Source: Phycisphaerae bacterium (GTDB taxonomy: Bacteria; Planctomycetota; Phycisphaerae; Phycisphaerales; SM1A02). Taken from it: DNA of 64,000 nucleotides. This document shows, one piece after another, positions 53,733 through 63,287 of this stretch; the stretch's first letter is position 1; each line of letters begins with the position of its first letter. Under the pieces are notes generated by a model. That model was not told where the DNA came from. It ran no database searches and worked only from the letters and a program-made list of their open reading frames with translations. Made by a program: the position numbers and the translations under genes. The stretch spans positions 55,081 through 119,080 of the forward strand of contig JAEUIT010000040.1 of assembly GCA_016795035.1 (NCBI GenBank), in the 5' to 3' direction.

Positions 53733-54764
53733 ATGCCTACCGCGACTCCGAGCCGTTCCAAGCGTTCGACGAAGACCTCTGCCCGCTCCTCGGCGGGGCC
53801 CATCACGACGTACATGCGCGAGCACTATCGCCACTTCAACGCGGCGACGGTGATCGACGCGTCGGAGGCGTACAAGGCGCACCTCCAGAAGGGCGGCGTG
53901 ATGTTCATGACGCTCGCCGGCGCGATGTCGACCGCCGAGCTCGGCCGCTCGCTCGCCGAGATGATCCGCGAAGGCAAGGTCCACGCGATCTGCTGCACCG
54001 GCGCGAACCTCGAGGAGGACATCTTCAACCTCGTCGCCCACACGCACTACGTGCGCGTCCCGCACTGGCGCGAGCTGCCGGCGAAGGAAGAGGTGAAGCT
54101 GCACGCGCGGCATCTCAACCGCGTCACCGACACCTGCATCCCCGAAGAGGAGGCGATCCGCCGCCTCGAGCGCGCCGTCCTCGACGAGTGGACCCGCGCC
54201 GACAAGTCGGGCGAGCGCTACTTCCCGCACGAGTTCTTCTACCGCATCCTCCTCTCGGGCAAGCTCAAGAAGTTCTACGACACCGACCCGAAGAACTCCT
54301 GGCTCCTCGCCGCCGCCGAGCGCAACCTTCCGATCATCGTGCCGGGCTGGGAGGACTCGACGCTCGGCAACATCTACGCCGCGCACTGCATGGAAGGCGA
54401 CGTGAAGAACGTCCACACCGTGCGTAGCGGCATCGAGTACATGATGATGCTCGCCGACTGGTACACGGCCACGGCGAAGAAGTCGTCGATCGGCTTTTAT
54501 CAAATCGGCGGCGGCATCGCCGGCGACTTCCCGATCTGCGTCGTGCCGATGCTGCATCAGGACCTCCGCCGCAAGGGCGTGCCGCTCTGGGGCTACTTCT
54601 GCCAGATCTCCGACTCGACGACGAGCTACGGCAGCTACTCGGGCGCCACGCCGAACGAGAAGATCACCTGGGGCAAGCTCGGCGCCGACACGCCGCGCTT
54701 CGTGATCGAGAGCGACGCGACGATCGTCGCCCCGCTCATGTTCGCGTACGTCATGGGCAAGTGA
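53733..54764 (+). CDS. Deoxyhypusine synthase-like protein
   Basis: 343 aa, close to eukaryotic and archaeal deoxyhypusine synthase in length. Family features include ICCTGANLEEDIFN near the N-terminal third, the NAD-site segments IVPGWEDSTLGN and GFYQIGGGIAGDFPIC, and the EKITWGK motif whose lysine (Lys315) corresponds to the catalytic lysine of human enzyme (Lys329). Bacteria lack the eIF5A substrate, and bacterial members are thought to act in polyamine synthesis such as homospermidine formation. Agmatinase lies 1.2 kb away, which fits. The ATG at 53733 follows the repeat element. Confidence 0.88.
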   Translation: MPTATPSRSKRSTKTSARSSAGPITTYMREHYRHFNAATVIDASEAYKAHLQKGGVMFMTLAGAMSTAELGRSLAEMIREGKVHAICCTGANLEEDIFNLVAHTHYVRVPHWRELPAKEEVKLHARHLNRVTDTCIPEEEAIRRLERAVLDEWTRADKSGERYFPHEFFYRILLSGKLKKFYDTDPKNSWLLAAAERNLPIIVPGWEDSTLGNIYAAHCMEGDVKNVHTVRSGIEYMMMLADWYTATAKKSSIGFYQIGGGIAGDFPICVVPMLHQDLRRKGVPLWGYFCQISDSTTSYGSYSGATPNEKITWGKLGADTPRFVIESDATIVAPLMFAYVMGK

Positions 54765-55987
54765 CGACGCGCGCCGCGGAACCTCGCTGCCTCGGATGTG
54801 GCTATTCGCTTCTGGGGCTGGCGAACGATGTCGCCTGCCCCGAGTGCGGCCGGAGCGGCTTCGGTGTTCAGGGCGTCGCGTTCGGCGGGGCACTCTGCGT
54901 CGCATCGATGGCGTGGCGACACGCAGTCCTGACCGCGTTCCTATGGGTCGGCGCGCTCGCCCCCTTGTCGCTTTGGCTCCGCGGCGCGAACCGGATCTCC
55001 GTGACGTTCACGGTGACGTTCGGAACACTGGCCGTCGTCGCCGTATGGATGCTCCGGCGCTGCTACGCGCCCAGCGGACCGTGCGCCGGCACGTGGATCG
55101 TTTCGGACGCCGGCGTCTACCAGTACTGGGGACGCTCGTCCATCGCGATCGCCCCATGGCCCAGCATTTCCGACGTCCGCTGCGATTGGCGACCGTTGGC
55201 CGGCTGGCGGGTGAGCCTTTCGCTTGTGGGGACGCAAGCGAGGTACATGTTCTTCGTGCCGACGAGGATCGCCGCCGCGGAGCTCATCGACGCTATCACG
55301 GCGCACCGTGATCGCTCGCGGGCTCAGGCACAAGTCCCTGACCACGTTGCAGCCGTCGAGGGCACCGTCGCCGACTCGGTGTTCCTCACGCCGGACCTTG
55401 CGTGGACGTGTTCCGGGTGCGGCAGGCAACGCATGTCCGTTCATGCCTTCGGACCTTGCCCTGGCTGCAACGCGGAGGGAGTGCACATCGACGACCGTCA
55501 TGCGTTTGGCCGCCGCACGCCGCTCTCGCCTCAACGTGGCCCGATCACGCTCGCGGTCGCGTCGTTCGTCATCGTCCCCGTCGTCACGTGGATCGTCGTG
55601 CCGCTCGTCTTCCGCGACTGGAACGCGACGCGCACGATGGAGCTTTGGGCGGCGGCGACGTTCACCGTCTTCGTCGGTTTCGCGGTCGTCTTCGGGTGGC
55701 AGCGCCGCAACGCGACCGACCTTTGCTTCAGCGCCTTCGGCCCCGGCATCGTCATCTGGGGGAAGAATGACTGCCGATGCGACTGGGTGACTTGGGCGGA
55801 AGTCACGACCGTCGATGTCGGGCACCGTCGCGGACGTTGGCGCCAACTTCTCGTCCGCTCCGCGACGAAAAGGCCGCTCGGCGCGTGGTTCAACGCGCGA
55901 GACGTCGACATCGACGCACTGGCCCACCATCTCTCCGACCGGGCTCGTCGCTCCGCCGCGCTCAGGTCTTCGACACCTTCGGCGTAG
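54761..55987 (+). CDS. Zinc-ribbon membrane protein, second in window
   Basis: 408 aa. An N-terminal zinc ribbon (CLGCGYSLLGL ... CPECG) is followed by two transmembrane helices, a PH-like cytoplasmic domain (about 105-180), a second CxxC ... CxxC ribbon (CSGCG, CPGC, about 222-245), two more helices and another PH-like domain at the end. Its GTG overlaps the stop of the deoxyhypusine-synthase-like gene (GTGA), suggesting translational coupling. Function is unknown. It shares ribbon type with the protein at 25600. The last 26 bases overlap the convergent agmatinase gene. Confidence 0.8.
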   Translation: MTTRAAEPRCLGCGYSLLGLANDVACPECGRSGFGVQGVAFGGALCVASMAWRHAVLTAFLWVGALAPLSLWLRGANRISVTFTVTFGTLAVVAVWMLRRCYAPSGPCAGTWIVSDAGVYQYWGRSSIAIAPWPSISDVRCDWRPLAGWRVSLSLVGTQARYMFFVPTRIAAAELIDAITAHRDRSRAQAQVPDHVAAVEGTVADSVFLTPDLAWTCSGCGRQRMSVHAFGPCPGCNAEGVHIDDRHAFGRRTPLSPQRGPITLAVASFVIVPVVTWIVVPLVFRDWNATRTMELWAAATFTVFVGFAVVFGWQRRNATDLCFSAFGPGIVIWGKNDCRCDWVTWAEVTTVDVGHRRGRWRQLLVRSATKRPLGAWFNARDVDIDALAHHLSDRARRSAALRSSTPSA

Positions 55988-56861
55988 GCTTCGCGGCCTC
56001 GAACACCTCGCTCAGGAAGCGATAGGCCAGCTTCGACGCGAGCATCTCGCTCGCCCACTGCCCCGGCGTCGGCAGGAGCTCGACGATGTCGAAGCCGACG
56101 ACCTTGCGGCGCTGGCACAGGCGCTTGAGGAGGTCGTTCACCTGGACCCACGTGAGGCCGCCGGCCTCGGGCGTGCCGGTCGCGGGCACGATCGACGGGT
56201 CGAAGCAGTCGAGGTCGATCGTCACGTAGACGTGCTTCGACTGCTGCGAGATCACGTTCTCGATCCACTTGTCGTCGGTGCGGCCGCAGAGGTCGTGGCC
56301 CCAGAAGACGCGGCGCTTGTCGAGCTTCGGGAACTCTTCGGCGTCGATCGCGCGAATGCCGACCTGCGTGATCGGCGCGACTTCGCGGGCCCGCGCCATG
56401 ACGCACGCGTGGTTGCACTTCGAGCCGTGGAACTCCTCGCGCGTGTCGGCGTGGGCGTCGAGCTGGAGAATCGAGACGTCCGACCACTTCTTCGCGACCG
56501 CGCGGATCGCGCCGATCGAGATCGAGTGTTCGCCGCCGAGCGTCACCGGGAACTTGCCGTCGTCCAAGATCTTCGCGACCGCCTTCTCGACCTTCGGGGC
56601 AAGCGCATCTGGGTCGCCCTTATGGCTGATCGCCGGCAGCGTGTGGATGCCGCGGCGATAGACCTCCGACTTGGTCTCGATGTCGAAGAGCTCCATGTTC
56701 GCGCTCGCTTCGAGTAGCGCCGCCGGCCCCTTGTCGGCCCCCTTCTTCCAGGTGCTCGTGCCGTCGTAGGGAACGGGCAGGACCGCGATGGCGCTCGAGG
56801 CGTACTCGCGGAACTCCTTGGGAAGGTCGCCGAAACCGGTCTTTGCTGCGGATTGCGCCAT
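55962..56861 (-). CDS. speB: Agmatinase (ureohydrolase family)
   Basis: 299 aa. Metal-binding motifs are intact: GGEHSIS, DAHADTRE and DLDCFDPS. The family hydrolyses agmatine or arginine to release urea; the length and the motif context fit agmatinase, which makes putrescine. The ATG at 56861 starts MAQSAAKTGFGDL. It is convergent with the zinc-ribbon gene, overlapping it by 26 bases, and close to a deoxyhypusine-synthase-like enzyme that could use the product polyamine. Confidence 0.92.
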   Translation of the reverse strand: MAQSAAKTGFGDLPKEFREYASSAIAVLPVPYDGTSTWKKGADKGPAALLEASANMELFDIETKSEVYRRGIHTLPAISHKGDPDALAPKVEKAVAKILDDGKFPVTLGGEHSISIGAIRAVAKKWSDVSILQLDAHADTREEFHGSKCNHACVMARAREVAPITQVGIRAIDAEEFPKLDKRRVFWGHDLCGRTDDKWIENVISQQSKHVYVTIDLDCFDPSIVPATGTPEAGGLTWVQVNDLLKRLCQRRKVVGFDIVELLPTPGQWASEMLASKLAYRFLSEVFEAAKPTPKVSKT

Positions 56862-56983
56862 TGGAAATTGCTCGGGTGTGCGAAGTGCGGAAGGGCGCGG
56901 AGAATACCGCGACGGCGCTCCCTGTGCCGCCGCGCTGCACATGGTGCGATCCCCCTACGCGCTTCCTGAACGAGGACCATTCG

Positions 56984-58255
56984 ATGCGTCGACCCGCCGC
57001 TCTCGTCTCGCTCTCCCTGGCCGCCGTGGTCGTCACGCTCGTCGCGGCGGTCTCCGCGCAGGACGACGACGCACCTCCGTCCGCGCTCACGGCCGACCTC
57101 CCGCGCACCGGCTTCGCGCCCGCCGCGGCCGCGAGCATCGACACGCTCGTCGAGTCGGTCCTCGAGGCGCACGGCATTCCCGGCGCGTCGCTCACTGTCG
57201 CCTACAACGGCAACGTGGTTCTCTCGCGCGGCTACGGCTTCGCGAACGTCGAGACCGGCGAACCCATGTCGCCCGAGACGCGCTTTCTCCTGGCAAGCGT
57301 GTCGAAGTCGATCACCGCCGTCACGGCGCTCAAGATGGTCGACGCCGGGACGTTCGCGCTCGACGACGCCGCGTACTCGCTCATCCAACCGATCGAGCCG
57401 CCGCCGGGGATGGCCGCAAACCCTGAGGTGTTAGGCATCACGGTGCGGCAGATGCTGCACCATGAAGGCGGCTGGGACCGCACGACGAGCGGCGATCCGG
57501 CGTCGTGGGAGCGGCGCGTGATGCGGGCGCTCGGCGTGCGCAACGCGCCGACGATGTTCGACCTCGCCCGCTACATGCTCGCGCAGCCGCTCGACTTCGC
57601 CCCCGGCACGAAGGCGGTCTACTCGAACGCGGGCTACGACATCACGGGCGTCGTGATCACGCGGCAGCGCCAAGCGTTCTACGCCGACACGGCGCGGCAA
57701 CTCGTCCTCGGGCCGATGGGTCTCGACGGCATCAAGGTCGACGTGCGGGCGCCGCGCTACATGGAGAATGAGGCGCGTCGCTACGCGACCGGCGGCCAGC
57801 ACATGCTGCCCGGCGGACACCCGCCGATGAACCTCGCGGCCGGCGGCTGGACCGCGCGCAGCCGCGACATGGTCGAGTTTCTCGTCGCGCTCTCGGGCTC
57901 GCGCAGCGGCACGCCGTTTCTCTCGCCCGGGATGATGGCCGAGATGACGCGCCCCTCGCCGACGGTGCCCCTCCGCCCGAACGGCACCTACTTCGGCCTC
58001 GGCTGGGACACGGTCGAACCGATGCACGGCAGCTTTCGCTACGCGAAGGACGGCGGCCTCCCCGGCATCTCGACGTGGATCGAGCATCTCCCGCTTGATC
58101 CGAATGGTCCGAATGCGCAGGAGGCGGGCGGCGGCACGCTCGACTGGGCGATCTTCTTCAACGCGCACGTCGAAAACGATGAGGGCAAGGTCATCGTCGG
58201 CGCGGTGACCGCGCGCCTTCGCCGCGCGCTCGAAGCGATCGATTGGACGCCCTGA
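56984..58255 (+). CDS. Exported serine hydrolase (beta-lactamase / esterase family)
   Basis: 423 aa with a signal peptide (to about residue 26, AVSAQ). The penicillin-binding fold motifs are SxxK at Ser105-Lys108 (LASVSKS) and Y-S-N at 213-215 (VYSNAGYDITG). A C-terminal H/K-x-G type motif appears near YAKDGGLPG. This class C-related family includes esterases, D-aminopeptidases and transpeptidase-like enzymes; the substrate is not predictable. It is divergent from agmatinase by 122 bases and converges on a dockerin gene 15 bases later. Confidence 0.9.
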   Translation: MRRPAALVSLSLAAVVVTLVAAVSAQDDDAPPSALTADLPRTGFAPAAAASIDTLVESVLEAHGIPGASLTVAYNGNVVLSRGYGFANVETGEPMSPETRFLLASVSKSITAVTALKMVDAGTFALDDAAYSLIQPIEPPPGMAANPEVLGITVRQMLHHEGGWDRTTSGDPASWERRVMRALGVRNAPTMFDLARYMLAQPLDFAPGTKAVYSNAGYDITGVVITRQRQAFYADTARQLVLGPMGLDGIKVDVRAPRYMENEARRYATGGQHMLPGGHPPMNLAAGGWTARSRDMVEFLVALSGSRSGTPFLSPGMMAEMTRPSPTVPLRPNGTYFGLGWDTVEPMHGSFRYAKDGGLPGISTWIEHLPLDPNGPNAQEAGGGTLDWAIFFNAHVENDEGKVIVGAVTARLRRALEAIDWTP

Positions 58256-58270
58256 CGCGCGAGCCTTCGC

Positions 58271-59086
58271 TTACGCCCCCCAGAGCCCGAGCATCGTGCC
58301 GAGGTCAATGCCGTCGACGGTGCCGTCCTTGTTGAGGTCGGCCTCGCAGGCGTCGGTGCCCCACGCGCCGAGGAGGACGCCGAGGTCGCTGCCGTCGACG
58401 TCGCCGTCGCAGTCAAGATCCGCGACGACGCAGTCGGGCAGGCCTTCGACGACGATCGACTTCGTCAGGCTGGTGCTCGCGCCGAGGATCGAGACGTCGC
58501 CGAAGATCACCTGATTCGGCGTGGCGCCCGAGCCGACGGTGTCGCTCAGGACCTGGCGACCGTCGACGAAGACCGCCACCGTGGAACCGGAGAACGCGAG
58601 GCGGTACGTGTGGAACGCGTTCGTGGTGTCCATCAGGTACGTTTGGTCAGACCAATTCTGGTCGAGCGTCTGGAGGAGAATGCGGTCGGACGCGATGCCG
58701 AGCGCGGCGAACTTGCCGCTCTTGTCCGCGAGGTTCACGTAATAGCCGGTGCGCTTGAAGGGGTTCGACGCGTACCAGGTCGACGACTGGATCTTGACGA
58801 CTGCCGTCACCGCGGCGCCGTCGGCGAAGAGATACGGCGGCAGCGCGCGGCTGAAGTAGGAGCTCGTGCCATACGACGTCTGTCCGTGCTTGAGCGCCCC
58901 GTCGACGAAGGTGGGAGGCGGCGCCTGGTTCGCGCCGACGGCGGTCCAGCAGATGTCGCCCGGAAGGAGGCCAAGCGAGGCGTCGTAGGTGCCGATCTGG
59001 TCGGCACTCGAGGCGGCTGCAACGACGAGCGCGGCGAGGAGGCCGCCGGGCACGAGGGATCGGCACGTGAGAGAGCGCATCCTCAT
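58271..59086 (-). CDS. Secreted protein with concanavalin-like beta-sandwich and dockerin
   Basis: 271 aa. A signal peptide (LVPGGLLAALVVAAASSA) is followed by a beta-sandwich of about 175 residues that contains TYRLAFSGSTVAVFVDGRQV, a pattern seen in lectin/glucanase-like folds, then two dockerin repeats (DLDCDGDVDGSDLGVLLGAW and NKDGTVDGIDLG). It may bind carbohydrate outside the cell; this is inference from the fold. It is co-directional with the beta-helix gene upstream on the same strand (65-base gap), so they may form an operon. Confidence 0.82.
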   Translation of the reverse strand: MRMRSLTCRSLVPGGLLAALVVAAASSADQIGTYDASLGLLPGDICWTAVGANQAPPPTFVDGALKHGQTSYGTSSYFSRALPPYLFADGAAVTAVVKIQSSTWYASNPFKRTGYYVNLADKSGKFAALGIASDRILLQTLDQNWSDQTYLMDTTNAFHTYRLAFSGSTVAVFVDGRQVLSDTVGSGATPNQVIFGDVSILGASTSLTKSIVVEGLPDCVVADLDCDGDVDGSDLGVLLGAWGTDACEADLNKDGTVDGIDLGTMLGLWGA

Positions 59087-59151
59087 AGTGGTACCGAGAC
59101 GCCCCGCGTCGACGCAATGCTCAAGCGCGAAGAGCCCTCGTGTCGGCGCGT

Positions 59152-60390
59152 TCACGGACGTTCGGGCGACTTCTGGGACGGGCCGTTCCCCTGGGGACCG
59201 CGCGGCTCGCCGTCGCGGGCGCCATAGCCCGCCGCCGGGCTTCCGTCGCGGAGACGGAAGTCGTCGTTGGCGGCGTCGACGAAGCCGGGATCGCGGCCGC
59301 CGACGGCGTTCGTCTCGCGGATCGGCAAGCCTGCGGGCGGCGGAGCGCCGGGCTCGTCGATCGCGAACCAATACGTCGCGTCGAGGCGCACGGTGTCGGG
59401 CGCGGTGTTCGGCCCGACGTTCACGAGGGGCAGCCGATCGCCGCGGCGGTAGACGACGAGGTTTCTCGACAACTCCACGTTGCCGCTCGGGACGAACGCC
59501 GGTCCGGTCGACTCCTGCAGCAGGCGGAAGACCCACTTGGTCGGCAGGTAGATGGTGTTATGCCGGGCGATCGCGCCGTCGACGCCGACGAACGCGAACG
59601 GCGCGAGCGAGCCGACGAACGTGCAGTCTTCAATCGTCACGCGCCGCGCTTCCGCGTTGCCGGTCTCGGCGAGCGCCGGCCGGAAGAAGTCGCGGCCCGT
59701 CGAGCCGCCCGCGTTCACGGCCCGTTGCCCGGCGTGCACGAAGCGCGAACGGCGGATCGTGACGTCGCTCGAACCGCCCTTCGCCTGCACGCCGGTCGAC
59801 GCGAGGTCCTTCGGGTCGTCCTCGAACGTGCAGCGGTCGATCGTCGCGCGATGGCACCCGACCATGTCGACCGCGGAGCCGCCGCGACCCCAACGGCGGA
59901 CGGTGCAGCGTTCGAGCGTGACGTCGTCGACGCCCGAGAGCTTGATGCCGTCGGCGTTGGCGCGGCCGCCGACGTCCTCGACGACGACGTTCACAAGCCG
60001 GACGTGTCGTGACGGTTGCGTGATTGTGCCGCCGTCGTCGATGTTGATGCCGTTCGCGGGCGCTCCACGCACGACGAGGTTCGCGAGCTCGATGTGCTCG
60101 CAGCGCGAGAGATGCATGCCGCGCTCGAAGACCGGCGGCTTCGTCGGGTCGAGCGCGCCAAGCCGGATCGGCGCGCCGTCCGTCCCTTGCCAGCCTTCCG
60201 CGGCGAAGGCGCCGTAGGCGCCGGGTGCGCAGAGGATCGTGTCGCCCGGCTTCGCGCCGCTAGCTGCAACGCGGAGTTCGTCGAGCGTCCGCACTTCGAC
60301 GCGCCGTTCGCGGGCCGCCGGGGCGTCGGGGACGACGGCGGCGACCGACACGGCGATCGCGAGACGCACGAGGACGGCGGCGGTCAGCAT
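59152..60390 (-). CDS. Secreted right-handed parallel beta-helix protein
   Basis: 412 aa with a hydrophobic signal (LVRLAIAVSVAAVV). The body shows parallel-beta-helix rungs such as HIELANLVVRGAPANGINID and VTLERCTVRRWG, repeated about every 22-25 residues, as in pectate lyases and other polysaccharide-active or binding proteins. A DGIKLSG-type segment and a D-rich turn resemble catalytic or calcium turns, but no definite lyase site is visible. It has no dockerin of its own, although its neighbour does. Confidence 0.82.
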   Translation of the reverse strand: MLTAAVLVRLAIAVSVAAVVPDAPAARERRVEVRTLDELRVAASGAKPGDTILCAPGAYGAFAAEGWQGTDGAPIRLGALDPTKPPVFERGMHLSRCEHIELANLVVRGAPANGINIDDGGTITQPSRHVRLVNVVVEDVGGRANADGIKLSGVDDVTLERCTVRRWGRGGSAVDMVGCHRATIDRCTFEDDPKDLASTGVQAKGGSSDVTIRRSRFVHAGQRAVNAGGSTGRDFFRPALAETGNAEARRVTIEDCTFVGSLAPFAFVGVDGAIARHNTIYLPTKWVFRLLQESTGPAFVPSGNVELSRNLVVYRRGDRLPLVNVGPNTAPDTVRLDATYWFAIDEPGAPPPAGLPIRETNAVGGRDPGFVDAANDDFRLRDGSPAAGYGARDGEPRGPQGNGPSQKSPERP

Positions 60391-60449
60391 GCGGGGAGCG
60401 TACGGCGCGGTCCAAAAGTCCCCACGATTCCCGTACCGTGCTCGGGGTC

Positions 60450-63059
60450 ATGACCGACGCGTCGCCCACCGCCGTCCGCACCGCCCCGCTCCTCGCCCAC
60501 CGCCCCGCGTCGGCGGAAGCGAGCGATTGCTTCGTCGCCTTCCTCGCCTACTGCGAGGCGGCCCGCATCGAGCCGTATCCGGCGCAGATCGCGGCGTTCG
60601 AGGCGATCTTCGAGAATGCCTCGGTCGTCTTGGCCACGCCGACCGGTTCCGGCAAGTCGCTCGTCGCGCTCGCCGCGGCATTCGCGGCGTACTGGCGCGG
60701 CCACGAGCGGCTCGACGCCGCCATGCCCGAGCACCTCCGCCGCTCGATTTACACGGCGCCGACGAAGGCGCTCGTGAACGAGAAGTTCTTCCAGCTCTGC
60801 GACGCGTTCGGCGCGCCGAACGTGGGCCTCATGACGGGCGACGCCACGGTGAACGCGTCGGCCCCGATCATCTGCTGCACCGCGGAGATCCTCGAGAGCA
60901 TCGCGCTCCGCGAAGGCCGCCTTGCCCCCTTCGGCTGGGTCGTGATGGACGAATTCCATTACTTCTCCGACCCCGAGCGCGGCTCGGCGTGGCTCGTGCC
61001 GCTCCTCGAGATGACCGACTCGCGATTCCTCCTCATGTCGGCAACGTTGAGCGACGCCGAGCCCGAGGCCCTGTGCGAGGACCTGCGCCGCCGCACCGGC
61101 GGCAACGCGGTCGCGGTGACGTCGAAGGAGCGGCCGGTGCCGCTCGAATTCAAGTATCAGGAGGATCGCCTTCTCCTCGAGACGCTCGAGACCGTGCTGC
61201 GCGACGGCCTCACGCCGACGTACGTCGTCTCGTTTCGCCGCCGCGATGCCGCGGAGCTTGCGCCGAAACTCCGCTCGACCGCGCTCGACGCGAAGGCCCG
61301 AGAGCGGCGCGAGCGCATCCACGCGGAGCTCGAGCGGCATCGCCTCGACACGCCGTTCGGAAAGTCGCTGCGCGAGCTCCTGCCGCACGGCCTCGCCGTG
61401 CATCACGGCGGCATGCTGCCGAAGTACCGTCGCCTCGTGGAGCGCCTCGCGTCGCAGGGCCTGATCTCCGTGATCAGCGGCACCGACACGCTCGGCGTCG
61501 GCGTCAACATGCCGATCCGGAGCGTGATCTTCACGCAGCTCTCGAAGGGCGGCGGCCCCGACGGCATGTATCACCTCCGCCCGGGCGAATTCCGCCAGAT
61601 CGCGGGCCGCGCGGGCCGCAAGGGGCACGACACCATCGGCACCGTCTTCGTGATGCCGCCCGAGCACGACGTGAACAACGCGCGGCGCAAGCGGAAGTCG
61701 GCGACGTCGGGCAAGAAGTTCCACGCCGAGAGTCCGCCGCCCGGCTTCAAGGGCTGGAACGAGAAGACGCTCGAGAAGCTGCGCGACGCACCGATCGAGC
61801 GGCTCACGCCGCGCTTCGCGGTCACGGGCCCGCTCGTCCTCGAGATCCTCGCGCGGAAGGGCGACGGCCGCGCGGCGCTCGATCGCCTCATCGAATCCGT
61901 CGGCGTGCGCACCGCGGAGTATCGCGAGAAGGCCGCGACGATTCTCGCGGCGTTCGAGGACGCGGGCCTCGCGAAGCGGCGCGAGGCCCCCGACGACCAA
62001 GGCTGCCTCTACGACCTCTCGAACGCGAGCGCGTGCCTCGACTCCTTCGACCGCCCGCTCGTCCCCTTCGTGCGCTTCGCGATCGATCAGCTGCTTCCCG
62101 ACGAGCCCGACTACGACCTCGACGTCCTCACGATCGCCGAGTCGATCGTCGACGACCCCGACGAGGTGCTGCGGGCGCAGCGGCGCAAGCTCCAGGACGC
62201 GAAGCGCCAGGAATTGTGGCAGCCGGGCATGTCGCTCGAGGAATCGGCGGCGATGAAGGACGAGCTCGACGCGATCACGCACCCGAAGCCGATGGCGGAA
62301 GAGCTCGACGTCTGGTTCCGCCATTGGGACAAGGCGCATCCCTACCTCGCCGACCGTTCGCCGAGCTCGAAGTCGGTGGCCCGCGAACTCCTCGAGCGCG
62401 GGCTCTCCTTCGCCGACTACATCCGCGAGTACGGGCTCGTGCACCACGAGCAGTCGCTCTACCACTACCTGAGCGACGTGCAGCGCGTGCTGGCCCGTGC
62501 CATCGCCCAGCCTGCGACCGGCGCGGCGAATCCCCGGCAAACGGAGCTCGAGGCGATCTTGGCCGATCTTGCGTCGCTCGTCGAGACGATCGACTCCAGC
62601 GTCGCCGAGGAGTGGGCCCGCCACGGCGTCCAGGGCGAGGAACTCCGCGTTGCAGCCATACCGGTCGCCGAAACGAACGCGCGGCTCGAGGCGGCACGCC
62701 TCGACGGCATGCTCCGGCGCATGATCCGCCGCCGCGCGTTCGCGTGGGTCGAGGCGTTGGCCCGCGAGGACTACGAGTCCCTCGCGTCGGAGTCGCTCTC
62801 GGCCGACGCGCTCGCGGATGCGTTCGATCCCTTCTGGGAGGCGCACGAGCGCGTGGCGCTCACCCCCAACGCCCGCGCGGCGAGCTGCTTCGAGTACGAC
62901 GCCGCGAGCGGCCGCGTGCGGCAGTGGATCCTGTCTGGCGGTGCCGATGAAGGCGAGGGTGAGGAGGACCGCGAGTGGTGGATCGAGGGCGCGGTGGACC
63001 TCGTGGCGTCGCGCGCCGAAGGAAAGCCGGTGATGCGCGTGACGGGGATCGGGAGGTAG
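60450..63059 (+). CDS. Ski2-like DEAD/DEAH-box RNA helicase with DUF3516 C-terminus
   Basis: 869 aa. The helicase core shows Walker A TGSGKS (Lys69), DEFH motif II (Asp167-His170), SAT motif III and motif VI QIAGRAGRKG. The C-terminal half, with PDYDLDVLTIAESIVDDPDE and WFRHWDKAHPYL, fits the DUF3516 region found in bacterial Ski2/Mtr4-like helicases. It probably unwinds structured RNA during turnover or ribosome maturation. ATG at 60450 is chosen over a GTG at 60438; both lack a clear ribosome site. It is divergent from the beta-helix gene by 59 bases. Confidence 0.9.
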   Translation: MTDASPTAVRTAPLLAHRPASAEASDCFVAFLAYCEAARIEPYPAQIAAFEAIFENASVVLATPTGSGKSLVALAAAFAAYWRGHERLDAAMPEHLRRSIYTAPTKALVNEKFFQLCDAFGAPNVGLMTGDATVNASAPIICCTAEILESIALREGRLAPFGWVVMDEFHYFSDPERGSAWLVPLLEMTDSRFLLMSATLSDAEPEALCEDLRRRTGGNAVAVTSKERPVPLEFKYQEDRLLLETLETVLRDGLTPTYVVSFRRRDAAELAPKLRSTALDAKARERRERIHAELERHRLDTPFGKSLRELLPHGLAVHHGGMLPKYRRLVERLASQGLISVISGTDTLGVGVNMPIRSVIFTQLSKGGGPDGMYHLRPGEFRQIAGRAGRKGHDTIGTVFVMPPEHDVNNARRKRKSATSGKKFHAESPPPGFKGWNEKTLEKLRDAPIERLTPRFAVTGPLVLEILARKGDGRAALDRLIESVGVRTAEYREKAATILAAFEDAGLAKRREAPDDQGCLYDLSNASACLDSFDRPLVPFVRFAIDQLLPDEPDYDLDVLTIAESIVDDPDEVLRAQRRKLQDAKRQELWQPGMSLEESAAMKDELDAITHPKPMAEELDVWFRHWDKAHPYLADRSPSSKSVARELLERGLSFADYIREYGLVHHEQSLYHYLSDVQRVLARAIAQPATGAANPRQTELEAILADLASLVETIDSSVAEEWARHGVQGEELRVAAIPVAETNARLEAARLDGMLRRMIRRRAFAWVEALAREDYESLASESLSADALADAFDPFWEAHERVALTPNARAASCFEYDAASGRVRQWILSGGADEGEGEEDREWWIEGAVDLVASRAEGKPVMRVTGIGR

Positions 63060-63127
63060 CGTCCTAGGCGCGCCCATGGATTCGAGACGAGAACACGGAG
63101 ACTAGATGCGAGCCGAGACGGACGGGG

Positions 63128-63287
63128 CCGCCCCCACCACCATCGCTTCGCGATGGTCCCCCTCCCCCAGCGAAGCTGGGGGAGGATTGCGGAGAACGCT
63201 CCGCGTTGCAGGCGCCCCCCCTCGCAGTCCTCCCCCACGCGGAGCGTGGGGGAGGTGTCGTCGCGCAAGCGACGACGGAGGGGGCCG
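63128..63287. repeat. Palindromic repeat element (four hairpins)
   Basis: Four perfect hairpins follow in order: ACCATCGC/GCGATGGT (63139-63157), CCTCCCCCAGC/GCTGGGGGAGG (63161-63185), CCTCCCCCACGC/GCGTGGGGGAGG (63229-63255) and GTCGTCGC/GCGACGAC (63257-63276). The third shares its sequence with the hairpin at 32723-32748. As I recall, similar CCTCCCCCA elements are common in alphaproteobacteria such as sphingomonads, so this could be a REP-like mobile palindrome. Confidence 0.85.
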
